Source of the DNA: CAZTAR01 sp043813895
Lineage (GTDB): Bacteria; Planctomycetota; Phycisphaerae; UBA1845; UTPLA1
Reading direction: 5' to 3'
NCBI GenBank assembly: GCA_043813895.1
Contig: JBDRKQ010000181.1
Coordinates: forward strand, 1 to 5,687
DNA: 5,687 nt
Both the position numbers and the translations under genes were made by a program. The notes below the pieces were generated by a model that saw nothing but the letters and a program-made list of their open reading frames with translations, was not told the DNA's origin and made no database searches. Below, piece after piece: positions 1-5,317 of the stretch; the first letter of the stretch is position 1, and every line of letters starts with the position of its first letter.

Positions 1-177
1 CGAGAATCCACTCTCGGTGACCGCCCGAGGGACGCTCTGCCGAGAATCCACTCTCGGTGACCGCCCGCGGGACGCTCGGCCGAGAATCCACTCTCGGTGA
101 CCGCCCGAGGGACGCTCTGCCGAGAATCCCGTCTCGGTGACCGCCCGAGGGACGCTCTGCCGAGAATCCCTTCTCGG
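1..177. repeat. 40-bp tandem repeat array with a hairpin in each unit
   Basis: Four full 40-bp units begin at 1, 41, 81 and 121, and a fifth degenerates after position 177. Units 1 and 3 are identical; unit 2 differs at two positions (CCCGCGGG instead of CCCGAGGG, and CTCGGC instead of CTCTGC); unit 4 differs only in the hairpin loop. From the C before each unit, every boundary forms a perfect 6-bp stem, CCGAGA paired with TCTCGG, around a 6-base loop (for example 40-45 with 52-57). The loop reads ATCCAC, ATCCAC, ATCCCG and ATCCCT in units 2-5. Forty is not a multiple of three and there is no unique spacer between units, so this is neither a coding repeat nor a CRISPR array. The array is cut by the window edge, so its true length is unknown, and so is its function. 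Confidence 0.95.
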
Positions 178-209
178 CACCGGCCTGATGGCGCAGAAAG
201 GATTCTCGG
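160..209. repeat. Inverted repeat closing the tandem array
   Basis: CCGAGAATCC at 160-169 (start of the last array unit) is perfectly complementary to GGATTCTCGG at 200-209, giving a 10-bp stem with a 30-base loop. The same left arm can instead pair locally with TCTCGG at 172-177, so the two folds exclude each other. A weaker third copy, GGATTCTGGG, lies at 231-240. These could be degenerate, inverted units of the array or a structured end to it. Nothing else shows a function. Confidence 0.6.
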
Positions 210-281
210 TCCAGCGGCCTGGCGGTGAGAGGATTCTGGGGCCAGCGATCGTCCTGGCATCGGCATGTCCGCGTCCGGGGA

Positions 282-311
282 TTGGTTGCCGCGGGATGGG
301 CAGCGTGTAAA
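282..311 (+). promoter_or_regulatory. Possible sigma-70 type promoter for the acetyltransferase gene
   Basis: TTGGTT (282-287) and TGTAAA (306-311) are separated by 18 bases. They match the -35 and -10 consensus at about three and four of six positions. It lies about 75 bases before the ribosome binding site and is the best candidate in the leader, but such weak matches also arise by chance. Confidence 0.25.
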
Positions 312-384
312 CTGGTGACTCGGGGTGCGTCCTGAGACCCCTGCGGTATTTCCGTGTCGTGAAATCGACTCCCAAGTAATCAGC

Positions 385-389
385 GGAGG
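385..389 (+). promoter_or_regulatory. Shine-Dalgarno GGAGG deciding the start at 399
   Basis: GGAGG ends nine bases before the ATG at 399, a workable spacing. The in-frame TTG at 390 directly abuts it and could not be initiated from it. This settles the start as ATG 399 rather than the longer reading frame from 390. Confidence 0.85.
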
Positions 390-398
390 TTGCCGGGA

Positions 399-3080
399 AT
401 GAGTGTTCGCCACTTGGATTCAGTCTTCAAGCCGACTTCCGTCGCCGTCGTCGGCGCGTCCAGCAGCCCCAAGAGCATTGGCGGCACGGTGATGCGCAAT
501 CTTCTGCGAGGGGGATTCAACGGCCCCATCATGCCGGTCAACCCCAAGTACGAAGCCGTCTGCGGCGTGCTGACGTACCCCGATATTGCGAGCCTGCCGG
601 TGGTTCCGGACTTGGCGGTAATCTGCACGAACCCGGCAAGCGTCCCCGATCTGATTCACGAGCTTGGCGAACTGGGGACCAAGGGCGCCGCCGTGATTAC
701 CGCGGGCCTGTCGGATATCAAGCACCGAGACGGCAAGACGGTGCAGGAGGCGATGCTCTCGGCGGCCAAGCCGCATCTTCTGCGCATCCTTGGGCCGAAT
801 TGCGTGGGGCTCCTGATACCGAGCCTGGGCCTGAATGCCAGCTTCGCCCACGCACAGATCAAGCCGGGTCCGTTGGCATTTGTGTCCCAGTCCGGCGCGT
901 TCTGCACGGCGACGCTCGATTGGGCTCGCGCTCGTGGGATCGGGTTCTCGCACTTCATCTCACTCGGAAACTGCGCGGACATCGATTCCGGCGATGTGCT
1001 CGATTATCTCGGCAGCGAGCCGGAGACGACCGCGATTCTGCTTTACATGGAATCGCTTGGCGCGAACGAGGCCCGGAAGTTCATGTCGGCGGCGCGATCG
1101 GCTGCACGGAACAAGCCCGTGCTGACGATCAAGGCGGGACGGTTTGCCGAGGGCGCCCGCGCGGCAGCATCCCACACCTGCGCCTTGGCGGGTTCGGACA
1201 ATGTGTATGAGGCGGCGCTGCGTCGAGCCGGCATTCTCCGCGTCTTCGATCTCGACGAGCTGTTCGATGCAGTCGAGACGCTGGCCCGCGCGCGGCCGCT
1301 GAAGGGGGAGAAACTGGCGATCCTCACAAACGGCGGTGGGCCGGGCGTGATCGCGACGGACGCCCTGATGGCCAACGACGGGCAGTTGGCGAGGCTCTCC
1401 GACGAGACCATGCGCAAGCTCAACGACCTGTTGCCCGGTACGTGGTCGCACGGGAACCCCGTGGACATGATCGGGGACGCGGGTCCCGACGTGTACGTGA
1501 AGGCGCTCCATATTCTGATCGACGATCCAGGAGCCGACGCGATTCTCGTCATGAACGCACCGAGCGCGCTGGCGCCACCCGAAGACTCTGCGGCAGCCAT
1601 CGTCAACGTCCTTCGTGAGGCCGATCTGCCGATCTTGACGAGTTGGCTCGGCGGAGAGGATGCGGACCGCGCGCGGTCGATCTTTGCGAATGCGAACATC
1701 CCGACGTACGACACGCCGGAGAAGGCCGTCCGGGCATTCATGCACATGGTCCGGTACCGCCGGAACCAGGACATCCTCATGCAGGTTCCGCCTTCGGCGC
1801 CGACCGACTTCACGCCGAAAGCGGATGTGGCCAAGTCCGTGATCGCGGAGGCCCTGCGAGAGAAACGCGAGATCCTGACAGAGGCGGAGGCGAAGCAGGT
1901 GCTCGCAGCGTACGGCATTCCGGTCGTGGAGACGCGCGTAGCCGAAACGCCGGACGAAGCGGCGGAAGTTGCCGAAGACATCGGCTTTCCCGTCGCGATC
2001 AAGGTCCTTTCTCCCGACATCACGCACAAGTCGGATGTCGGCGGCGTGGCACTCGGGTTGGGAACGGCGGAGGAAGTGCGGTGGGTGGCGGAGGCAATGC
2101 TCGCGCGGATATCGCGGACCGCACCCGACGCAAAACTCACCGGGTTTACCGTTCAGAAGATGTCACACCGCCCGCAAGCGCATGAGCTCATCGTCGGCGT
2201 CAGCACCGATTCGATCTTCGGGCCGGTCGTGCTGTTCGGACGGGGCGGAACGGCGGTCGAGGTCATCGCGGACCGGGCCGTGGCATTGCCGCCGCTCAAC
2301 ATGAGTCTCGCACGGCACCTCATATCCCGGACGCGTGTGTGCAAGCTGCTGGAGGGGTACCGCGGTCGCCCGGCAGCGGACTTCGACGCGATCTGCCTGA
2401 CGCTGATGCAGGTGTCGCAGTTGATTGTGGATCGGCCGGAGATCGTCGAGTTGGATATCAACCCGCTGTTCGCCGACAACCGCGGCGTTCTCGCGTTGGA
2501 TGCCCGCGTTTGTGTGGCTCTGACCGGTGACCGGCAAAAGCAGTTGGCAATCAGACCGTATCCGCGAGAACTCGAAGAACGGATCAAGCTGGCTTCAGGA
2601 AGTGAGGTCTTCGTTCGCCCGATCCGTCCCGAGGATCAGCCGGCGCACGATGCGTTCCTGCATTGTCTGTCGCCGGAAGACCTCTACTTCCGGCTGCTGG
2701 GCGTGACGCGGGATATTCCGCCCAGTGAGATGGCGCGGCTGGTACAGATCGACTACGATCGCGAAATGGCGTTCATCGCCACCACCACGGATGAACATGG
2801 GAATGAAGAGACGCTTGCGGTCGTCCGTGCGATATTCGATCCCGACAACTCTAGGGCAAACTTTGCCGTCATGGTGCAGCCCGGGCTCCGGCGGACCGGG
2901 GCGGGCAGTGCCCTGATGCAGAAGATCATTCGATACTGCAAGGGACGCGGCACCCCGGAGATCATCGGCCAGGTGCTGGCGGAGAACACGGCGATGCTGA
3001 ACCTTACGCGCAAGCTGGGCTTTGAGATCACGCCGGTGCCGGACGCGGGCCGGTGCGAGGTGAGACTGAAACTGAAGTAG
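399..3080 (+). CDS. Acyl-CoA synthetase (NDP-forming)/GNAT acetyltransferase fusion, Pat-like protein lysine acetyltransferase
   Basis: The product has 893 residues, the usual size for Pat/PatZ-type enzymes (about 880-900). Domains in order: CoA-binding Rossmann fold (about 6-135, GASSSPKSIGG at 19-29); two succinyl-CoA-ligase-like domains (about 150-455); ATP-grasp domain (about 480-705, with HKSDVGGV at 543-550 and ELDINPL at 684-690); and a C-terminal GNAT domain (about 735-885) with the acetyl-CoA loop RRTGAG at 831-836. Glu789 in DYDREMAF matches the region of the catalytic glutamate proposed for Salmonella Pat. Family members acetylate lysines, notably the active-site lysine of acetyl-CoA synthetase, and so couple carbon metabolism to acetyl-CoA level. 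In active ADP-forming acetyl-CoA synthetases the phosphate is carried by histidines in SHTGALAG and in HK(S/T)DVGG. Both are present here (His259 in SHTCALAG, His543), so the ligase half may be active. The protein is cytoplasmic. The reading frame is intact, and no acs or deacetylase gene is in the window. Confidence 0.93.
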   Translation: MSVRHLDSVFKPTSVAVVGASSSPKSIGGTVMRNLLRGGFNGPIMPVNPKYEAVCGVLTYPDIASLPVVPDLAVICTNPASVPDLIHELGELGTKGAAVITAGLSDIKHRDGKTVQEAMLSAAKPHLLRILGPNCVGLLIPSLGLNASFAHAQIKPGPLAFVSQSGAFCTATLDWARARGIGFSHFISLGNCADIDSGDVLDYLGSEPETTAILLYMESLGANEARKFMSAARSAARNKPVLTIKAGRFAEGARAAASHTCALAGSDNVYEAALRRAGILRVFDLDELFDAVETLARARPLKGEKLAILTNGGGPGVIATDALMANDGQLARLSDETMRKLNDLLPGTWSHGNPVDMIGDAGPDVYVKALHILIDDPGADAILVMNAPSALAPPEDSAAAIVNVLREADLPILTSWLGGEDADRARSIFANANIPTYDTPEKAVRAFMHMVRYRRNQDILMQVPPSAPTDFTPKADVAKSVIAEALREKREILTEAEAKQVLAAYGIPVVETRVAETPDEAAEVAEDIGFPVAIKVLSPDITHKSDVGGVALGLGTAEEVRWVAEAMLARISRTAPDAKLTGFTVQKMSHRPQAHELIVGVSTDSIFGPVVLFGRGGTAVEVIADRAVALPPLNMSLARHLISRTRVCKLLEGYRGRPAADFDAICLTLMQVSQLIVDRPEIVELDINPLFADNRGVLALDARVCVALTGDRQKQLAIRPYPRELEERIKLASGSEVFVRPIRPEDQPAHDAFLHCLSPEDLYFRLLGVTRDIPPSEMARLVQIDYDREMAFIATTTDEHGNEETLAVVRAIFDPDNSRANFAVMVQPGLRRTGAGSALMQKIIRYCKGRGTPEIIGQVLAENTAMLNLTRKLGFEITPVPDAGRCEVRLKLK

Positions 3081-3122
3081 GGTGTTACACGATTGACGGT
3101 GGGTGGGAATTCGTCGGTATTC

Positions 3123-3153
3123 GTCGTCGGCCGCAGGGAGCCGATGCGACGAC
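3123..3153 (+). other. Imperfect hairpin downstream of the acetyltransferase gene
   Basis: GTCGTC (3123-3128) can pair with GACGAC (3148-3153), and GGC (3129-3131) with GCC (3140-3142), leaving a 5-base bulge on one side and an 8-base loop. It lies 42 bases after the stop codon and could end transcription or protect the transcript. There is no T-tract, so I do not call it an intrinsic terminator. Confidence 0.25.
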
Positions 3154-3155
3154 AG

Positions 3156-3182
3156 CACCCTCGCTTGCGCTTCTGGCTGGTG
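3156..3182 (-). repeat. Dispersed planctomycete-type repeat, inverted copy
   Basis: Read on the minus strand, this stretch matches 5161-5187 at 22 of 27 positions; the shared core is CCAGCC..AAGC.CAAGC. I recognise this as a short repeat very common between genes in planctomycete genomes, from memory only. Here it sits in the gap between two convergent genes, in the opposite orientation to the 5145-5187 copies. Confidence 0.65.
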
Positions 3183-3188
3183 TTGATG

Positions 3189-3206
3189 TCCGACGCAGGG
3201 GTCGGA
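3189..3206 (-). terminator. Hairpin just after the nuclease gene, possible terminator
   Basis: TCCGAC (3189-3194) and GTCGGA (3201-3206) form a perfect 6-bp stem with a 6-base loop, extendable by two G-T pairs. It starts three bases beyond the TAG stop of the minus-strand nuclease gene. There is no T-run after it in the direction of transcription, so rho-independent termination is doubtful. The position alone makes it a candidate 3' end structure. Confidence 0.3.
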
Positions 3207-3208
3207 TG

Positions 3209-4102
3209 CTACTTCTTACCAGCGGGATGCCACAATTCGCTTACGGCCGAAGTCGTTGCCGCCAGGTTGACAACCGTTACCACGGGCCGATGATCCGACA
3301 GCCGCACGTCGGCAACCTCGTACGAGCTGGCTTCAAGTGCGCCCTTTCCGAACATGTAGTCGATGCGAATGGAAGGACGGTGCGACGGGAATGACAGCTT
3401 TGCGTCTTCGTTGACCTTTCCAAAATCGGTCAGCGTCTTCGTAATGCCGTAGTATTCAGGCATCCAGGGGGTCGCGTTGAAGTCGCCGGCGACAATCACA
3501 TCGCCCTCCAGCTTGCGGACGGTCTCCAGGAGATGAGTTACCTCGCGAAGCCGCATGGCCGAGGATTCGATCACGTGTTCGGCTGTCAGGCGGAAGGTCG
3601 AGTGCGTATGCACGCTCAGCACGTGCAGATCGCGACCGCCTATCTTGACAAGGGCCTGCACGCCGAACACCCACCCACCGGGTTCGAGCGCAAGCGTTGC
3701 CGCGTCCGTCAGCTCGTAACGGGACAAGATCGCCTGGTCGCAGCCCTGGTCCGCCGGAAGAGAGAATGTCCGTGCCGAGACGACATGCATGCCGTCCAGG
3801 GCCGCGGCGATCCGGGCAGGCTGGTCGGTTGCGACCGATGCGCCGCGCTTCGTCTCCTGTAGACAAATGATGTCGGCGTCCTGCTCCCGAAGGAACGCGA
3901 CGATGCGATCGATTCCGTACCGGCAGGAGAGGACGTTGAACGTAACGATTCGCAGCGTCCCGCGCGGCGCTACGTGATGCGCGGCGGGCTGTGTTGTGCC
4001 GGCGGGAGGGTTCTGTACGCCCAGCCTCGTCGATAGAACAAGGGCAAGCACCGAAATCGCGGTCAACCTCAACAAGGCGTCCTCTCTTCCCCCAACGCCC
4101 AT
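3209..4102 (-). CDS. Endonuclease/exonuclease/phosphatase (EEP) family protein, probably exported or membrane-anchored
   Basis: The 297-residue product carries the EEP (DNase I-like/exonuclease III-like) core from about residue 50 to 280. Visible motifs are TFNV with Asn56, CLQETK with metal-binding Glu83, the SVHTH catalytic region (His165/His167), GDFNATPW with Asp207 and Asn209, IDYMF with Asp248, and the closing SDHRPV with Asp270-His271. Family members hydrolyse phosphodiester or phosphomonoester bonds with a divalent metal; the substrate (nucleic acid, phospholipid or inositol phosphate) cannot be told from this sequence. Residues about 10-24 (LLRLTAISVLALVLS) form a hydrophobic stretch after a basic residue, then a Pro/Ala/Thr-rich linker, which suggests a signal peptide or anchor and action outside the cytoplasm. 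The start is uncertain: ATG at 4102 has no clear ribosome binding site, while TTG at 4075 (288 residues) follows GAGAGG and begins right at the signal segment. The gene converges with the acetyltransferase gene and appears to be transcribed alone. Confidence 0.88.
   Translation of the reverse strand: MGVGGREDALLRLTAISVLALVLSTRLGVQNPPAGTTQPAAHHVAPRGTLRIVTFNVLSCRYGIDRIVAFLREQDADIICLQETKRGASVATDQPARIAAALDGMHVVSARTFSLPADQGCDQAILSRYELTDAATLALEPGGWVFGVQALVKIGGRDLHVLSVHTHSTFRLTAEHVIESSAMRLREVTHLLETVRKLEGDVIVAGDFNATPWMPEYYGITKTLTDFGKVNEDAKLSFPSHRPSIRIDYMFGKGALEASSYEVADVRLSDHRPVVTVVNLAATTSAVSELWHPAGKK
4081..4086 (-). promoter_or_regulatory. Possible ribosome binding site for an internal TTG start of the EEP gene
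   Basis: On the minus strand GAGAGG lies five bases before TTG at 4075, while no comparable motif precedes ATG 4102. Starting at 4075 would give a protein beginning Met-Leu-Arg-Leu-Thr-Ala, a more typical signal peptide start. I kept the ATG as the annotated start, but this site makes the shorter form a serious alternative. Confidence 0.45.
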
Positions 4103-4181
4103 CTTAGACAACCAGCGCCCGCATCGCGAGCCGCCCCGCGCCCAGACAGGCAGTCAGTGGGCAACCGCGGGCAGTCGTGCC

Positions 4182-4211
4182 GATATAGCCTAGTGCTCCG
4201 GCGCACGTCAA
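4182..4211 (-). promoter_or_regulatory. Candidate sigma-70 promoter for the EEP gene, partly inside a mobile element
   Basis: On the minus strand TTGACG (4206-4211; five of six to the -35 consensus) is followed after 18 bases by TATATC (4182-4187; four of six to the -10 consensus). Transcription would start near 4175, about 70 bases before the ATG. The left terminal repeat of the MITE-like element (4190-4206) forms the spacer and the -35 box lies at its inner edge, so the element may have supplied half of this promoter. Confidence 0.4.
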
Positions 4212-4333
4212 ACGACGGGTTGCCAACGCATATGGGTGCCACTGGCGGATTGCCCGCCAGTGTGACAACCGATCCAGCACTGGCAGGCAAGCTGCCCGTG
4301 GCATCCATCAAACCAAGTGCGACGGCGCACTAG
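4190..4333. mobile_element. MITE-like non-autonomous element with 17-bp terminal inverted repeats
   Basis: CTAGTGCTCCGGCGCAC (4190-4206) and the reverse complement of 4317-4333 agree at 15 of 17 positions. Both ends carry CTA/TAG: if TA (4191-4192 and 4331-4332) is the target duplication, excision restores CTAG, the site used by IS630 itself, whose family duplicates TA. The body, 138 bp between the TAs, has no coding capacity but holds two strong hairpins. The right end also folds alone as AGTGCG (4316-4321) with CGCACT (4326-4331). The region therefore resembles a small element moved in trans by an IS630/Tc1-type transposase; a REP/BIME-like structured repeat is the alternative. It fills most of the 236-base gap between the divergent nuclease and methyltransferase genes. 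Confidence 0.6.
4240..4300. repeat. Pair of REP-like hairpins inside the MITE-like element
   Basis: The first hairpin pairs CACTGGCGG (4240-4248) with CCGCCAGTG (4254-4262), a perfect 9-bp stem with loop ATTGC. The second pairs CACTGGCAG (4278-4286) with CTGCCCGTG (4292-4300), also 9 bp and a 5-base loop, with one T-C mismatch. Fifteen bases separate them. The shared CACTGGC arm and equal geometry show they are related copies. Similar CACTGGC...GCCAGTG hairpins are, from memory, abundant between planctomycete genes. Confidence 0.75.
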
Positions 4334-4338
4334 AGGTT

Positions 4339-5292
4339 GTGCCGCGAATCGAGGGACGCGTGCTCGCGCTACTGAATCGGGTGTTCGACCGTGCACGGTG
4401 GGAGTGGCGGGAATGGCGCCATCCTTCCCTGCCTCCCTTCGTGCACGAAGAACTCGATCACGCCCTGCTCGATGAAATCGCATGGCAACCCGGCGAGCGC
4501 GTCCTGGACATCGGCTGTGCGTACGGCGCGTACTTGCAGGCGCTCTCGGCTCGGAGTGTCCTGCCCATCGGCACGGACATCGATCTTGTCGCACTTCAGA
4601 GGGCGAGCGCAACTGGTCGGCCGGTCACGGCGGCGGACGCCCAGTTTCTCCCGTTTCGCGACGACGCTTTTGACACGCTTCTCTGCCACAAGACGCTTCA
4701 TCTGTTTGGCCGCATCGAGCAGGTAATCAGTGAGTTCGGGCGGGTGCTGCGCCCCGGCGGGCGGATCGTCTTCAGCTCCTCGAACCTCTCCTCACCTTAT
4801 GCCCGCGTCCATGCCGCCGCGATCGGGGATCGGCGCAATCGCAACTGGGCTAAGGTCAATTGCCTGTCAGCCGAACAGTGGTGTCGGGCGTTCCGCCGCC
4901 ACGGTTTTCACGTTCGCGCGACCTACTCGTGCAACCTGGTCTGGCCTCTGGTCTTTCGCGTGCGCGACACCTGGCTGTTGCCCAATGAATGGATGCGGCG
5001 ATACTCACGTTGGATCCGGCGCTTCACCCGAACCCCTCTCCGAACGGCGCGGCCGATCGGTGCAGCAATGGACTTTGTAATCGAGATGGTCAAACCGAAT
5101 CACGGTATGCGTCGCGTCGGCCGCCCGCGACCGACGTTCGCCCGTACCAGCCCGAAGTGCTACCAGCCCGAAGCACAAGCAAGGGCGAAATCACACCGCC
5201 GCCCGAAGCCGATAGCCCCTGGCGGCAGCCAGGGGTCGCATCTGTGGATGGCCGCGCGGACTGAAGTCCCCGGCTCCTCGACCGCGCATTGA
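4339..5292 (+). CDS. Class I SAM-dependent methyltransferase (Methyltransf_11-like) with repeat-derived C-terminus
   Basis: The reading frame gives 317 residues. The SAM-binding core runs from about residue 50 to 150: motif I VLDIGCAYGAY (55-65), acidic residues in GTDID (78-82) for the ribose, motif AADAQFLPFRDDAFD (98-112), and RVLRPGGRIVF (135-145) after beta-strand 4. Such proteins transfer a methyl group from S-adenosylmethionine; the substrate is not readable from sequence. No membrane span or signal is evident. The start is uncertain: GTG 4339 has AGAGG only two bases before it, GTG 4360 follows GAGGG by four bases, and GTG 4381 is also possible. The last ~49 residues (from about 269, including CYQPEAQARAK) are read through intergenic-type repeats, are rich in Pro, Arg and Ser, and do not look like part of the fold, so the ancestral stop was probably lost. 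The gene is divergent from the nuclease gene and starts five bases after the MITE-like element. Confidence 0.82.
   Translation: MPRIEGRVLALLNRVFDRARWEWREWRHPSLPPFVHEELDHALLDEIAWQPGERVLDIGCAYGAYLQALSARSVLPIGTDIDLVALQRASATGRPVTAADAQFLPFRDDAFDTLLCHKTLHLFGRIEQVISEFGRVLRPGGRIVFSSSNLSSPYARVHAAAIGDRRNRNWAKVNCLSAEQWCRAFRRHGFHVRATYSCNLVWPLVFRVRDTWLLPNEWMRRYSRWIRRFTRTPLRTARPIGAAMDFVIEMVKPNHGMRRVGRPRPTFARTSPKCYQPEAQARAKSHRRPKPIAPGGSQGSHLWMAARTEVPGSSTAH
5145..5187 (+). repeat. Dispersed planctomycete-type repeat, with a 16-bp tandem duplication of its head
   Basis: TACCAGCCCGAAG occurs at 5145-5157 and again at 5161-5173, a 16-bp period. The second copy continues as CACAAGCAAGGGCG. The reverse complement of 5161-5187 matches 3156-3182 at 22 of 27 positions. 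It is read in frame as residues 269-283 of the methyltransferase. In my recollection the same sequence, in the form with CGCAAGCGAGGG, is scattered through planctomycete genomes and produces spurious 'YQPEAQAR' protein tails. Confidence 0.75.
5216..5235. repeat. Strong hairpin of a second intergenic repeat type
   Basis: CCCCTGGC (5216-5223) and GCCAGGGG (5228-5235) form a perfect 8-bp stem with a GGCA loop. It overlaps the 3' part of the methyltransferase reading frame (IAPGGSQG). A symmetrical, GC-rich stem inside a coding frame is unusual and fits intergenic repeat DNA that was captured by the frame. Confidence 0.65.
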
Positions 5293-5305
5293 AGCCTGCA
5301 GCTTC
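5258..5305. repeat. Two small hairpins ending the repeat cluster
   Basis: GGAC (5258-5261) pairs with GTCC (5266-5269) around TGAA, and GAAGC (5291-5295) pairs with GCTTC (5301-5305) around CTGCA. The second stem overlaps the TGA stop of the methyltransferase frame at 5290-5292 and could help end its transcript, although no T-tract follows. With the two repeats upstream, they make a mosaic of short structured repeats reaching up to the insertion sequence. Confidence 0.45.
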
Positions 5306-5317
5306 TCATTCGCGTTC

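Larger units (their letters stand above)
210..398 (+). other. Leader region between the repeat array and the acetyltransferase gene
   Basis: No coding region is visible between the array and the start at 399. Besides the possible promoter and the ribosome binding site listed separately, it holds a small stem, GGGGT (322-326) with ACCCC (337-341) around a 10-base loop. If transcription starts just after 311, this stem would sit in the 5' untranslated leader. There is no recognisable riboswitch and no T-tract to make the stem an attenuator. Confidence 0.4.

Noticed and set aside
1..177. CRISPR array
   Set aside because: The 40-bp unit repeats throughout with no unique spacers, and no cas gene is present.
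390..398. TTG at 390 as start of the acetyltransferase gene
   Set aside because: The GGAGG ribosome binding site directly abuts it; ATG 399 has proper spacing.
960..2140. Long minus-strand open frames (up to 365 codons) opposite the acetyltransferase gene
   Set aside because: They lie opposite a well-recognised gene, have no recognisable domains, and are typical shadows in GC-rich DNA.
3189..3206. Strong bidirectional intrinsic terminator between the convergent genes
   Set aside because: The stem is only six base pairs and no T-tract follows on either strand; kept only as a low-confidence candidate.
3093..3293. Small plus-strand frame downstream of the acetyltransferase gene
   Set aside because: It starts at TTG without a ribosome binding site, crosses the dispersed repeat and overlaps the 3' end of the nuclease gene antisense.
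4996..5264. Plus-strand frame overlapping the methyltransferase 3' part as evidence of a frameshifted tail
   Set aside because: Its product, also running through the repeat, has no motif or resemblance to a methyltransferase C-terminus, so a frameshift is not supported.
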